Assembly (NCBI GenBank): GCA_023426345.1
Contig: JAFAAX010000006.1
Span: 37,888 to 101,887 of the forward strand
Origin: Actinomycetes bacterium
GTDB taxonomy: Bacteria > Actinomycetota > Actinomycetes > Actinomycetales > Actinomycetaceae
Reading direction: 5' to 3'
DNA length: 64,000 nt
Shown here: in pieces, positions 37,784 to 46,935 of the stretch
How positions within the stretch are numbered: position 1 is the stretch's first letter
Layout: the number at the start of each line of letters is the position of its first letter
Program-made: the position numbers and the translations under genes
The notes under the pieces: model-generated
What the model was told of the DNA's origin: nothing
The model's database searches: none
Seen by the model: the letters and a program-made list of their open reading frames with translations, nothing else

Positions 37784-37872
37784 CGGGGACGCCCCGGTCG
37801 ACGCGTCCGAAAAGTCCGGAATCGGAGAACGGCGCGGGTACGCTCAGACCACCCATCCCAACAGGAGGAAAC

Positions 37873-39387
37873 ATGAGCACAGCGGGTGCGGCCCAGCCTG
37901 CCGCGGAACCCCAGGGCGGTCTGGCCGTCGAGATGGCCGGACTGGACGTCATCCCCGAGTCCGACCGCAAGGGGAAACCCTCCGATCTGTTCATGCCGTG
38001 GTTCGCGGCCAACATCTCCGTACTGGGCCTGTCGTGGGGCGCGTGGGTGCTGGGCTTCGGCATCTCGTTCTGGCAGGCCGTCATCGCCAGCGTCATCGGC
38101 GTCGTGCTGTCCTTCCTCGCCTGCGGACTCATCGCCATCGCCGGCAAGCGCGGCTCGGCCCCCACGCTGGTCCTGTCCCGCGCCGCCTTCGGGTTCAACG
38201 GGAACCGCCTGTCCGCAGTGATCTCCTGGATCCTCACCGTCGGGTGGGAGACGTTCCTGTGCATCATGGCCGTCCAGGCCACGGCCACCGTCATGGGGGC
38301 GCTGGGCGTGCAGAACCACACGGCCGCGCAGATCATCGCCCTCATCCTGGTCGTGCTCATCGCCGCCGGATCAGGGATCCTCGGCTTCGACATGATCATG
38401 AAGGTCCAGACGTGGATCACGTGGCTGACGGCGGCGCTCACGATTGTCTACCTCGTCCTCACCGTCCCGTCGATCGACTGGGGGACGGTCTCCGCGATCC
38501 CCGCCGGGTCCGCCACGGGCCTCATCGGCGCGCTGTGCATGCTGCTCGCCGGATTCGGGTTCGGCTGGATCAACGCGTCGGCCGACTACTCGCGCTACCT
38601 GCCCCGGTCGGCCTCCACCCGCGGCGTCGTCGGCTGGACGACGTTCGGAGCCGCGCTGCCCACCGTCATCCTGGTGCTCTTCGGTCTGCTGCTGGTCGGA
38701 TCCGACTCCGCGCTGGGCGAGGCCATCAACCTCGATCCGATCGGCGCGCTCACGACGATCCTGCCCACCTGGTTCCTCATCCCCTTCGCGATCGTCGCGA
38801 TCCTGGGGCTCATCGGCGGCATCGTGATGGACATCTACAGCTCGGGGCTGTCCCTGCTGTCGGCCGGCCTGCCCGTGGTGCGCCCCGTCGCCACCGCGAT
38901 CGACGGCACGATCATGGTGATCGGCACCATCTGGGTGGTGTTCTTCGCCGATTCGTTCATCACGCCGTTCACCGGGTTTCTCACCACGCTGGGCGTCGTC
39001 ATCGCCGCGTGGGGCGGTGTGATGCTGGCCGACATCCTCTTGCGCAAGCGCGACTACAACGAGCCCGACCTGTTCCGCAAGGAGGGGGTCTACGGCTCCG
39101 TCAACTGGGGCGCCGTGGTCTCGCTGCTGCTCGGCGCCTTCTTCGGCTGGGGCCTGGTGGTCAACTCCTCGGCGTCGTGGCTGAGCTGGCAGGGCTATCT
39201 GCTGGGTCCGGTCGGCGGGCGCGAGGGCGACTGGGCGTACTCGAACATCGGCATCCTCCTGGCGATGCTCGTCGGGTTCGTCGGCTACCTGGTGTCCTCC
39301 CGGGGCCGCGTGCGCGCGCAGGAGGCCGCCGGCGCCCGGACCTTCGAGGAGGCCGCCGCGTCGGGCGAGGAGGTCGAGCTCCGATGA
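37873..39387 (+). CDS. NCS1-family purine/cytosine permease
   Basis: 504 residues with about 12 membrane segments; nucleobase:cation symporter-1 style. Conserved blocks: FMPWFAANISVLGLSWGAW, GSAPTLVLSRAAFGFNGN, GFGWINASADYSRYLPR, VMDIYSSGLSLLSAG. ATG 37873 has a strong AGGAGGAA. The stop overlaps the start of a purine nucleoside phosphorylase gene (ATGA), so it likely imports a purine base or nucleoside for salvage. Confidence 0.9.
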   Translation: MSTAGAAQPAAEPQGGLAVEMAGLDVIPESDRKGKPSDLFMPWFAANISVLGLSWGAWVLGFGISFWQAVIASVIGVVLSFLACGLIAIAGKRGSAPTLVLSRAAFGFNGNRLSAVISWILTVGWETFLCIMAVQATATVMGALGVQNHTAAQIIALILVVLIAAGSGILGFDMIMKVQTWITWLTAALTIVYLVLTVPSIDWGTVSAIPAGSATGLIGALCMLLAGFGFGWINASADYSRYLPRSASTRGVVGWTTFGAALPTVILVLFGLLLVGSDSALGEAINLDPIGALTTILPTWFLIPFAIVAILGLIGGIVMDIYSSGLSLLSAGLPVVRPVATAIDGTIMVIGTIWVVFFADSFITPFTGFLTTLGVVIAAWGGVMLADILLRKRDYNEPDLFRKEGVYGSVNWGAVVSLLLGAFFGWGLVVNSSASWLSWQGYLLGPVGGREGDWAYSNIGILLAMLVGFVGYLVSSRGRVRAQEAAGARTFEEAAASGEEVELR

Positions 39388-40187
39388 CGCCCGATGAGTT
39401 CCCGGGCGCCCTGCTCACCGCCGAGTCCCACGAGGACGCCCGTGCCATCGCCCACCTCTCGGGCGTCGAGCATCACGACGCCGTCGTGGTCCTGGGCTCG
39501 GGCCTGGCGGGAGCGCTGGACGGCGCCTGGGGCGAGCCGCGCGCGCGGTTCCGCCTCTCCGACATCCCCGGCGTCCTGGAGCCCCGCGCCGACGGCCATA
39601 TCGACGAGGTGCGCTCCTACGCGGTCTCCGGCCAGTGGGTCCTCGTGGCGCTCGGCCGCACCCACCTGTACGAGGGCGTCTCCGCCTCCCGGGTCACGTC
39701 CTTCGTGCGGGCGGCCGCCGCCAGCGGGGCCACCCGGGCGATCCTGTGCAACGCCAACGGGTGCCTGAGGGACTGGTCGCTGGGCGATGTCGTGGCGATC
39801 GAGGACCACCTCAACTTCTCCGGGAGCTCGCCCTTCGATGGCACGGTGTTCCTCGACCCGTCCGGGACGTGGGACGCGGGGCTCACGGCGGCGCTCGCCG
39901 GCGTGTGCGAGCGCCGGGGCGTCTACGCGATCCTGCGTGGCCCCGAGTACCAGACGCGGGCGGAGACCCGCTGGCTGGCCTCGACGGGCGCGGACGTCGT
40001 CGGGATGTCGACCGTCATGGAGGCGCTCACCCTGCATGCGCTGGGCGTGCGGGTGGCCGGCATGAGCGTGGTGTCGGATCTGTCGTTCGCCGAGGCGCCC
40101 ACGGACCCCTCGGCCGTCGTGGAGGCCGCCGCCCGGGCGGGGGACACCGTGCGGCGCGGCATCGAGGCGGCGCTGGCCGCTGACTGA
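39384..40187 (+). CDS. Purine nucleoside phosphorylase
   Basis: 267 residues, trimeric-type PNP: phosphorolysis of purine nucleosides to base and ribose-1-phosphate. VVVLGSGLAGALDGAW supplies the phosphate-binding Ser; RTHLYEGVSASRVTSFVRAA, ILCNANGCLRDWSLGDVV and GADVVGMSTVMEALTLHALG are the family's substrate blocks. It lacks the usual GRxHxYEG His spacing only slightly (GRTHLYEG). ATG 39384 is coupled to the permease by a 4-bp overlap. Confidence 0.9.
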   Translation: MTPDEFPGALLTAESHEDARAIAHLSGVEHHDAVVVLGSGLAGALDGAWGEPRARFRLSDIPGVLEPRADGHIDEVRSYAVSGQWVLVALGRTHLYEGVSASRVTSFVRAAAASGATRAILCNANGCLRDWSLGDVVAIEDHLNFSGSSPFDGTVFLDPSGTWDAGLTAALAGVCERRGVYAILRGPEYQTRAETRWLASTGADVVGMSTVMEALTLHALGVRVAGMSVVSDLSFAEAPTDPSAVVEAAARAGDTVRRGIEAALAAD

Positions 40188-40298
40188 TCCGAGCCTGGCG
40201 GTTCCTCCCGTCGGAGAGCGTCATGACACGAGAACGCCGCGACCGATCGCGTGGGACGACCGAAAGCACCCTCTGCGGCCTGCCGTCATGCCGGTCGC

Positions 40299-40321
40299 AG
40301 GGGGTCCGTCCTCGTCAATGG
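40299..40321 (-). repeat. Dispersed palindrome arm; supplies aminotransferase stop
   Basis: GGGGGTCCGTCCTCGTCAAT followed by GGG; read on the minus strand it is CCCATTGACGAGGAC, whose TGA is the stop codon of the aminotransferase gene. Confidence 0.65.
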
Positions 40322-41478
40322 GAGGCGACCAGGCCCAGGACGCCCTCGACGATCTGGTCGGCGACGGCGGGGGAGCACGCGAGGTTGAGGCGCGCCCACC
40401 GCGCATAGTCGGCGCCCAGAGTCGAGCCGTCGTTGGCGGCGATGCCGGCCTTGTCGCGCAGGAGGGTGGCGGGGGCGGCCCCGCCGGGCAGGCCGGCCCG
40501 CTCGAACCCCCACCACGTGAGGTACGTGGCCTGGGGGCGCACCAGGTCGATCCCGGTGCCCGCGACGGCCGACACCGCGCGGTCGATGTTGCCGATGAGG
40601 ACCTCGCGGACCTCGGACTGCCAGGCGTCGCCCTCGGCGAAGGCGGCGATGGTCCCCAGCGCGCCCAGGGTCGAGGCCTCATGGGCGATGCCGGTGCCGA
40701 CCGCGCGATCCCACCGCTCGCGCAGGGCATCGTCGGGCAGAATCACCTGGCCGCACGGCAGGCCCGCGATGTTCCAGCCCTTCGAGGCGGCTGTGGCCGT
40801 CACCGTGTGCTCGGGGGCCACGCGCGCGTAGGAGAGGAAGGCGCCGGGATCGTCGAGGACCAGGGGGGAGTGGATCTCGTCGGCGAAGACCAGTGCGTCG
40901 TAGCCGGAGACGAGATCGTGGAGGTCGCGCAGCTCCTGCTCGCTGAGCACGCGGCCCGTCGGGTTCCACGGATCGCACAGGACGACCAGGCCCGCGCCCT
41001 GCTCGAGGCCCGCCCGGATGCCGTCGAGGTCCAGCGACCAGCCGCGCTCGCGGAGGGAGGGCACCTGGATCACGGGGTGCCCGTGCTGTTCGGGCAGGGT
41101 GAGGAACGGCATGTAGGCGGGGGTCGGGACGATGACCGGCGAGCCGGGGCGGATCAGATGGTCCATCGTGGCGTTGAGGGCGGGCAGGACGGATGCCACC
41201 AGACGGACGTGGTCGGGGTCCAGGTCCCAGCCGAAGCGGCGGCGCTGGAACTCGGCGAGCGACTCCGCGACCCGCTCGGGCAGCCACGTCGGCTGGTAGC
41301 CGAGCAGACCGTCGTCGATCGCGCGCTTCATCGCGTCGGCGACCGGGGGCGCGGTGGCGAAATCCATCTCCGCGACCCAGGCGCCCAGCGTCGGACGCCC
41401 GTCCGAGGTCTGGATGCCCGTCCACTTGAGGCTTCCGGTGCGGCGCAGTTGGTCCGGGCTCGGCAGGAGGATCGTCAT
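40315..41478 (-). CDS. MalY/PatB-type PLP aminotransferase (cystathionine beta-lyase family)
   Basis: 387 residues, fold type I. Motifs: WVAEMDFATAPPVADAM (typical MalY/PatB entry), GYQPTWLPERVAESLAEF, LCDPWNPTGRVLSEQEL, VFADEIHSPLVL, and PLP lysine in TATAASKGWNIAGLPCGQV. Likely beta-C-S lyase acting on cystathionine or cysteine conjugates, though aminotransferase activity is possible. ATG 41478 is 6 nt after TACCCT. Protein ends ...ASH, the CAT TGA being part of a dispersed palindrome arm. Confidence 0.87.
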   Translation of the reverse strand: MTILLPSPDQLRRTGSLKWTGIQTSDGRPTLGAWVAEMDFATAPPVADAMKRAIDDGLLGYQPTWLPERVAESLAEFQRRRFGWDLDPDHVRLVASVLPALNATMDHLIRPGSPVIVPTPAYMPFLTLPEQHGHPVIQVPSLRERGWSLDLDGIRAGLEQGAGLVVLCDPWNPTGRVLSEQELRDLHDLVSGYDALVFADEIHSPLVLDDPGAFLSYARVAPEHTVTATAASKGWNIAGLPCGQVILPDDALRERWDRAVGTGIAHEASTLGALGTIAAFAEGDAWQSEVREVLIGNIDRAVSAVAGTGIDLVRPQATYLTWWGFERAGLPGGAAPATLLRDKAGIAANDGSTLGADYARWARLNLACSPAVADQIVEGVLGLVASH

Positions 41479-41640
41479 GGAATCAGGGTAGCCCGGCGCG
41501 TGGACGGACCGGTCTCGGTGTGCGGGATGGGCCAGGCCCGGCGTGGACGACGCACAGGGCCGGCGGGCGAGAGGCGGGCGAGGGGCAGAGACGTTCCGGG
41601 CCCCGGGGCGCCCTCGTCCGGGCGGTAAACTGGCCGCACT

Positions 41641-43146
41641 ATGACTGTCACCACTGCCACGGGCTCGGACATCCGCGTCCGCTTCTGCCCCTCGCCCACC
41701 GGGACCCCTCACGTCGGCATGGTCCGCACGTGCCTGTTCAACTGGGCGTACGCCCGCCACACGGGCGGCACCTTCGTGTTCCGTATCGAGGACACGGACG
41801 CCGCGCGCGACTCTGAGGAGTCCTATCAGCAGATCCTGGAGTCCCTCCGGTGGCTCGGCCTGGACTGGGACGAGGGTGTGGAGAAGGGCGGGCCCCACGG
41901 CCCCTACCGGCAGTCCGAGCGCATGGACGTCTACCGCGGCGTCGCGCAGCGGCTGCTCGACGGCGGGTACGCCTACGAGTCGTTCTCCACCCCCGAGGAG
42001 GTCGAGGCCCGCCACCGCGCGCGCGGCGAGGACCCCAAGCTCGGCTACGACGGCTTCGACCGCGACCTCGCCCCCGAGCAGATCGCCGCCTACCGCGCCG
42101 AGGGCCGCCAGCCCGTCCTGCGCATGCGCATGCCGGATGAGGACATCGCCTTCGAGGACCTCATCCGCGGCGAGATCACCTTCGGCGCGGGCTCGGTGCC
42201 CGACTACGTGATCGTGCGCGCCAACGGCGATCCTCTGTACACGCTGGTCAACCCCGTCGACGACGCGCTGATGGAGATCACGCACGTCCTGCGCGGGGAG
42301 GATCTACTGTCCTCCACGCCGCGCCAGATCGTCCTCTACCGCGCGCTGGAGGACCTCGGGATCGCGCAGTTCATGCCGCGTTTCGGCCACCTCCCCTACG
42401 TCATGGGCGAGGGCAACAAGAAGCTCTCCAAGCGCGACCCCGAGTCGAACCTGCTCCTGCACAAGCAGAAGGGCATGGTCGCGGAGGGCCTGCTCAACTA
42501 CCTCGCGCTGCTCGGCTGGTCGATCGCCCCGGACCGCGACGTCTTCTCCATGGAGGAGATGGTCCAGGCCTTCGACATCGCCGACGTGAACCCGAACCCC
42601 GCCCGCTTCGACCAGAAGAAGTGCACGGCCATCAACGCCGAGCACATCCGCCTGCTGGCACCGGAGGACTTCCGCGGCCGGATCGTCCCGTTCCTCCACG
42701 CCGAGGGCCTGGTCTCGGCCGCCTCCTTCGGGGAGCTCACCGCCCACGAGCAGTCCGTGCTGACGGCGGCCGCGCCGCTCATCCAGACGCGCATCCAGCT
42801 GCTCGGCGAGGCCCCGGGCATGCTCGGCTTCCTCTTCGCAGAGGACGGCGCGCTGGAGCTCGACGAGCCCTCCGTCGCGAAGCTCAAGGACAACGCCGCC
42901 GACGTGCTGGACGCCGCGATCCCCGTGGTCGAGGGCGCCGCCTCGTTCGCGGCCGCCGACCTGGAGGCCGCGCTGCGCGCCGCCATCGTGGACGGCATGG
43001 GCATCAAGCCGCGCCTGGCCTTCGGCCCGCTGCGGGTGGCGGTGACGGGCCGCCAGGTGTCCCCCCCGCTGTTCGAGTCGATGGAGATCCTGGGCCGGGA
43101 GTCCTCGCTGGCCCGTCTGCGCGCTCTGCGGTCCCGTCTGGGATAG
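41641..43146 (+). CDS. gltX: Glutamyl-tRNA synthetase
   Basis: 501 residues, class I synthetase charging tRNA-Glu. HIGH-type motif [19 protein letters not shown] at residues about 15-35; KMSKS-type motif [10 protein letters not shown] near 260; [15 protein letters not shown] is also diagnostic. ATG 41641 follows TAAACT by 9 nt with no Shine-Dalgarno. Three tRNAs, including two tRNA-Glu, lie immediately downstream. Confidence 0.96.
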   Translation: MTVTTATGSDIRVRFCPSPTGTPHVGMVRTCLFNWAYARHTGGTFVFRIEDTDAARDSEESYQQILESLRWLGLDWDEGVEKGGPHGPYRQSERMDVYRGVAQRLLDGGYAYESFSTPEEVEARHRARGEDPKLGYDGFDRDLAPEQIAAYRAEGRQPVLRMRMPDEDIAFEDLIRGEITFGAGSVPDYVIVRANGDPLYTLVNPVDDALMEITHVLRGEDLLSSTPRQIVLYRALEDLGIAQFMPRFGHLPYVMGEGNKKLSKRDPESNLLLHKQKGMVAEGLLNYLALLGWSIAPDRDVFSMEEMVQAFDIADVNPNPARFDQKKCTAINAEHIRLLAPEDFRGRIVPFLHAEGLVSAASFGELTAHEQSVLTAAAPLIQTRIQLLGEAPGMLGFLFAEDGALELDEPSVAKLKDNAADVLDAAIPVVEGAASFAAADLEAALRAAIVDGMGIKPRLAFGPLRVAVTGRQVSPPLFESMEILGRESSLARLRALRSRLG

Positions 43147-43155
43147 CCCCCACCC

Positions 43156-43248
43156 CCGACGAGGGCGTCCCCGGCCCGTCCGGTCCGCAGATCCACCGAT
43201 CGGACGGGCGGGCGCGCCGGCGGAGCCGGCGCCGTCCTCGTCGATGGG
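43156..43248. repeat. Dispersed palindromic element, full copy
   Basis: Left CCGACGAGGGCGTCCCC, internal inverted pair CCCGTCCG...CGGACGGG, inner hairpin GCGCCGGCGGAGCCGGCGCC, right CCGTCCTCGTCGATGGG. It starts 9 nt after gltX and may fold into a long branched stem. Confidence 0.8.
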
Positions 43249-43370
43249 CATTCCCGGAACGGGCCGCGCGCGTGGGGATCGTCACGGTGCGATGATTTTG
43301 CCCGGAGGAAGGGGAGCGGGTAATCTCTTGTCCTGTCGCCGACGGCGCTCCGCCGGAGGGGACGACACCA

Positions 43371-43442
43371 TGGGGTATGGTGTAATTGGCAGCACGAGTG
43401 ATTCTGGTTCACTTAGTCTAGGTTCGAGTCCTGGTACCCCAG
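43371..43442 (+). tRNA. tRNA-Gln (anticodon CTG)
   Basis: 72 nt. Acceptor TGGGGTA pairs with TACCCCA; the U1-A72 start is usual for tRNA-Gln. Anticodon stem AGTGA/TCACT holds loop TTCTGGT (CTG at 34-36). T arm CTAGG TTCGAGT CCTGG. CCA is not encoded. Confidence 0.93.
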
Positions 43443-43478
43443 CGAAGGCCGATCGGTGATCCGACCGGCATTCTTCTT

Positions 43479-43551
43479 GCCCCCATCGTCTAGCGGCCCA
43501 GGACGTCGCCCTCTCACGGCGCAAACACCGGTTCAAATCCGGTTGGGGGTA
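43479..43551 (+). tRNA. tRNA-Glu (anticodon CTC), copy 1
   Basis: 73 nt. Acceptor GCCCCCA/TGGGGGT, anticodon loop CTCTCAC (CTC), T loop TTCAAAT. CCA is encoded at 43552-43554. Sequence identical to copy 2 at 43604. Confidence 0.95.
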
Positions 43552-43554
43552 CCA

Positions 43555-43573
43555 CTGCCGGGCCTCCCGGCAG
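43555..43573 (+). terminator. Hairpin between the two tRNA-Glu genes
   Basis: CTGCCGGG-CCT-CCCGGCAG: an 8-bp stem with a 3-nt loop directly after the encoded CCA. It could be a terminator or a processing structure; no T-run. Confidence 0.4.
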
Positions 43574-43603
43574 ACAAACGCCCGGCGTCGTCCGGGCCAT
43601 AGC

Positions 43604-43676
43604 GCCCCCATCGTCTAGCGGCCCAGGACGTCGCCCTCTCACGGCGCAAACACCGGTTCAAATCCGGTTGGGGGTA
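43604..43676 (+). tRNA. tRNA-Glu (anticodon CTC), copy 2
   Basis: Base-for-base identical to the copy at 43479, including encoded CCA (43677-43679). Confidence 0.95.
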
Positions 43677-43684
43677 CCAGCGCA

Positions 43685-43720
43685 GAGCGGGGACGGATCC
43701 ATGCGGACCCGTCCCCGCTC
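43685..43720 (+). terminator. Terminator hairpin after the tRNA cluster
   Basis: Perfect 12-bp stem GAGCGGGGACGG / CCGTCCCCGCTC with a 12-nt loop, followed by CGTCATTCC. Ends the gltX-tRNA region and faces the 3' end of the minus-strand radical SAM gene. Confidence 0.65.
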
Positions 43721-43796
43721 CGTCATTCCCGAGGACAGCGCGCCGCCCGGGGCGCGCGGGCGTCCCCGACCCGGTTTCGCGGGTTCGCGGAGGGGA

Positions 43797-45071
43797 TCAG
43801 GCGGCGCCGCGCGCCGCCAGGGGACGGTACGCGCACAGCGGATCCGCAGCCAGAGGGTCGCCGGTGGCAGCGTAGGCCCGGGACCGCGATCCACCGCACC
43901 AGCGGTTGTACTCGCAGACCCCGCAGTCGCCGCCGAAGCGCGCCGGGTCGCGGAGCGCCCGCATGAGGGCGTGGTCGCGGTAGAGATCGACCAGCGAATC
44001 GCGCGTGACATTGCCCAGCGTGACCGGAAGGAACCCGGAGGGCGTCACGTCCCCGACGTGGGAGACGAAGACGATGCCGTTGCCGTCGCGCACGCCGAAC
44101 GAGCGGGCCAGGGGAGCGGCCCCGATCTCTGCGCGCGTCATTCCGCGGGCCTCCATCCTCTGCGCGGCGACGCGGCGGAAGTGGAGGGCCTCCGTGGTGC
44201 TCACCTGGAAAGGGACCTCCCCGCGCAGGCCGTCGAGCCACCGCAGCAGCCGCTCGGACTCCTGCGGGGAGATCTCCTCCAGCACGCCTCCGCGGCCGGT
44301 CTTGACCAGGAAGAACAGGGTCCACCGCTGGATGCCGCGGCGGGCCAGCACAGCGGAGATCGCGGGCATGTCCGCGAGGGTGTCCGCGGTGACCAGCGTG
44401 TTGACCTGGACGGGCAGGCCCAGCGCCGCCGCGTCGTCCAAGGCGCGCATGGTGAGGTCGAAGGTGCCGGGCACTCGGCGCAGGCCGTCGTGGCGGGCGG
44501 CGGTGGACCCGTCCAGGCTGAGCGAGACCGCCCGGCAGCCGGCCGCCTGCACCTCGGCCAGCCGGTGTCGCGTGAGATCCGGGGTGACGGCCGGGGACAG
44601 GGAGACGCCGATGCGGCGGGCGCGCGCCTCGGCCATGAGGTCGAGCAGGTCCGCCCGGCGCATCGGGTCCCCGCCGGTGAGGATGAGGTGGGGGAGCGGA
44701 TCGCCGAAACCGGCGATGTCGTCGAGGAGCGCAACGCCCTGGCCGGTGGTGAGCTCGCCCGGCGCCGGGCGGTTCCAGGCCCGGGCTCGGCAGTGGCGGC
44801 AGGCCAGCGCGCAGGCCAGCGTCATCTCCCAGTACACCGTCATCGGCGCCCGCGCGTAGACCCCGCCCACCGGACGCACCGAGCCGATGGGGCGGATTCC
44901 GTGGGCATCCGCGGTGGCGGGGGCGCCGACGGGATGGAGCTCGGGGAAGGGCGCCGTCGGTCTCACGGGTGCCGCGGCTTGGTCCGGGTTGGCGGACTGC
45001 TCGGGGCTGGCTGCCTGTTCCGGGCCCACGATCTGGTCCAGCGTGCGGTGAATATCCTGACGATCTGTCAT
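43797..45071 (-). CDS. Radical SAM/SPASM protein
   Basis: 424 residues from ATG 45071 (ATG 45086 is an in-frame alternative). After an 85-residue A/P-rich N-terminus, WEMTLACALACRHCRA provides the CxxxCxxC cluster that binds SAM. ILTGGDPMRRADLLDLM and SLSLDGSTAARHDGLR are core motifs. The C-terminus has an auxiliary-cluster Cys set (FGGDCGVCEYNRWCGGSRS, then DPLCAY). It resembles the heme/BA_1875 (TIGR04053-like) branch near AhbD/NirJ, but no heme genes are adjacent; a peptide-modification role is also possible. Cytoplasmic. Confidence 0.78.
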   Translation of the reverse strand: MTDRQDIHRTLDQIVGPEQAASPEQSANPDQAAAPVRPTAPFPELHPVGAPATADAHGIRPIGSVRPVGGVYARAPMTVYWEMTLACALACRHCRARAWNRPAPGELTTGQGVALLDDIAGFGDPLPHLILTGGDPMRRADLLDLMAEARARRIGVSLSPAVTPDLTRHRLAEVQAAGCRAVSLSLDGSTAARHDGLRRVPGTFDLTMRALDDAAALGLPVQVNTLVTADTLADMPAISAVLARRGIQRWTLFFLVKTGRGGVLEEISPQESERLLRWLDGLRGEVPFQVSTTEALHFRRVAAQRMEARGMTRAEIGAAPLARSFGVRDGNGIVFVSHVGDVTPSGFLPVTLGNVTRDSLVDLYRDHALMRALRDPARFGGDCGVCEYNRWCGGSRSRAYAATGDPLAADPLCAYRPLAARGAA

Positions 45072-45274
45072 CAAACCGGCTCTCATCTGCTCGGACGCGG
45101 GCGGTCCGGACAGTGTGGCCGTCCTCGTCGGAGGATACGCGGACGATGTCCACTCGGAATGGGACCGAGGTCGGGAACCCGCCGGGGAGTGCGCCGGGGA
45201 GTGCGCGGGACCGGCCGCCGCGGGCGCCTCACCGCGTGCGGCCGTGAGGCGCGCGACATGGGAGAATCGCCCCC

Positions 45275-46465
45275 ATGAGGATCCTGATGGTCACCGACTG
45301 CTTCCTGCCGACGATGGGCGGCATCGAGATGGTCGTGTCCCGGCTGGCCGAGCGACTGGTCGAACGGGGGCATGAGGTGGTCGTGGCCACGGCGGCCGAC
45401 GCCGACGGGTTCGACGATTCGACGCTGCCCTACTCCGTCGTGCGATCCGTGTGGAAGAACCCCTTCCACACGCCGGTCGATCCCCGAGCGCCGCGCCGGT
45501 TCGTCGAACTCGTTGAGAAGTGGCATCCCGACGTCGTCCACATCCATCAGGGCGAGGTCTCGCCGGTCGCACAGGCCACCCTCCTGCGCCAGCGGCGCGC
45601 CGGCCTGCCCGTCCCCGTGGTGCTCACCGTGCATTCGGTGTGGTCGCGGCGCACCACGATTCCCCTGTTCCGGGCGCTGTCGGCATTCGATCGGAGGGGC
45701 CGTCAGCAGGTGACGTGGACGGGCGTGTCGCGCCTGGTCGCCGACCGCATGCGGGAGGCCTTCGGCGACATCGAGGTCGAGGTCCTCCCCAACGGCGTGC
45801 GCACCCAGGACTGGCGGCGCCCCGCCCGCGAGCATGACGGGGTCGTCGTCGCGTGCGCCACGCGTTTCGCGCCGCGCAAGCGGGTGCTCCCGCTGCTCGA
45901 CATCCTCGAGGCCGCCGCCCGCTCGCTCGGATGGACGCCGGAGGACGGGTGGCCCGCCGGCCGTGTGCCCCTGCGCGCCGTCATCGCCGGCGCCGGCGGC
46001 CAGTTCGACGCCGCGCAGCGCCAGATCCGCGACCGCGGCCTGGCGGAACTGGTCGTCCTGCCGGGGCGCCTGTCCTCCGATCAGCTGGCGGACCTCTACG
46101 CCGGGGCCGACATCTACGCCGCGCCCGGCGTCCAGGACGCCATGGTCCTGGCGGCCGCCGAAGCGTGGGCCGCCGGACTGGCCGTCGTCACGCGCGCCCA
46201 GTCCGGGTTCGCGGAGCTCATCGATCCGGGCGTCACCGGGGCGACGGCCGCGACGGACCGCGATATGGCGCGCATCCTCGCGCGTTGGGCCGATGATCCC
46301 GAGGAACTGGGGCGCATCGTCGCCCATAACCGGTCGACGCTGCCCTCCGTCGACGACTCGATGGTGGTCCCCCTGGTGGAGGACGTCTATCGTCGCGCCG
46401 CCGAGCGCGCCGCCCACCACATCGCCCAGCGCGTCCGGCAGAACGACGCCCGGCACGCGAGCTGA
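45275..46465 (+). CDS. Family 4 glycosyltransferase
   Basis: 396 residues, GT-B fold. RILMVTDCFLPTMGGIEMVV at the N-terminus, HPDVVHIHQGEVSP, VEVLPNGVRTQDW, and the donor-site run with ADIYAAPGVQDAMVLAAAEA then WAAGLAVV. Probably transfers a hexose from a nucleotide or lipid donor to an envelope glycolipid. ATG 45275 is 7 nt after GAGAAT, probably leaderless. Ends at a large repeat cluster. Confidence 0.88.
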   Translation: MRILMVTDCFLPTMGGIEMVVSRLAERLVERGHEVVVATAADADGFDDSTLPYSVVRSVWKNPFHTPVDPRAPRRFVELVEKWHPDVVHIHQGEVSPVAQATLLRQRRAGLPVPVVLTVHSVWSRRTTIPLFRALSAFDRRGRQQVTWTGVSRLVADRMREAFGDIEVEVLPNGVRTQDWRRPAREHDGVVVACATRFAPRKRVLPLLDILEAAARSLGWTPEDGWPAGRVPLRAVIAGAGGQFDAAQRQIRDRGLAELVVLPGRLSSDQLADLYAGADIYAAPGVQDAMVLAAAEAWAAGLAVVTRAQSGFAELIDPGVTGATAATDRDMARILARWADDPEELGRIVAHNRSTLPSVDDSMVVPLVEDVYRRAAERAAHHIAQRVRQNDARHAS

Positions 46466-46488
46466 CGGAGCCCACCCGCACGGCCCCG

Positions 46489-46566
46489 CGACTTCGGTGC
46501 TGTTTCGCCGCGACTTCGGTTCTCTTTCCCCGCGAGTTCGGTTCTCTTCTCCCGCGAGTTCGGTGC
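46489..46566 (-). repeat. 22-bp tandem repeat array, locus E
   Basis: Units start at 46489, 46511, 46533 and 46555 (CGACTTCGGT or CGAGTTCGGT). It begins 23 nt after the plus-strand glycosyltransferase stop. Confidence 0.8.
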
Positions 46567-46660
46567 TTGTGGCGCGTTGGTCCGCGGGGTGTCCGCTCGT
46601 GTGGGTGTGAGCGAGGGGGCTGTCCGCGAGGGAGGGCGCACGCGAGATCGCTCGTCGGAC

Positions 46661-46868
46661 AGGGATCTGCCCGTGGGGAAGTGGAATGCTCGCGGGGAAG
46701 CTCTATGGCGCTTCCCTGCGAGCAATTGCCTTCCCCGAGGCCAGATCCCTTCCCCGAGGGCAGATCCCTTCCCCGAGGCCAGATCCCTTCCCCGAGGGCA
46801 GATCGCTTCCCCGCGGGGCGGTCCTCCTCGTGTCCGAGCGCCCGCGCCCGCGCCGCCCTCGTCAACAG
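46661..46868. repeat. Long palindromic element, copy 2, with 19-bp tandem expansion
   Basis: GATCTGCCC (46664-46672) and GGGCAGATC (46796-46804) are the outer arms. Between them CTTCCCCGAGG(C/G)CAGATC-type 19-bp units occur about five times where copy 1 (17371) has two. Sequence outside the arms (GTCCTCCTCGTGTCCGAGCG and CCCGC) is also shared with copy 1, ending in the CCGCCCTCGTCAA palindrome arm. Confidence 0.75.
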
Positions 46869-46874
46869 CCAAGG

Positions 46875-46935
46875 ACCGAAGTCGCCGGGAAAGAGGACCG
46901 AAGTCGCCGAAGAAGAGCACCGAAGTCGCGGGGGG
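46875..46935 (+). repeat. 22-bp tandem repeat array, locus F
   Basis: Units start at 46875, 46897 and 46919 (ACCGAAGTCGCCGGGAAAGA, ACCGAAGTCGCCGAAGAAGA, ACCGAAGTCGCGGGG). Lies about 51 nt from the stop of the minus-strand IclR gene. Confidence 0.8.

Noticed and set aside
37420..40187. Very long overlapping plus-strand frames across permease and phosphorylase
   Set aside because: Alternate frames (for example 37998-40187) merge the phosphorylase with shadow sequence; ATG 39384 coupled to the permease stop is the real start.
46721..46820. CRISPR-like array of about 19-bp units
   Set aside because: Units are directly adjacent with no spacers, and the same sequence recurs once at 17440-17480; it is a tandem repeat.
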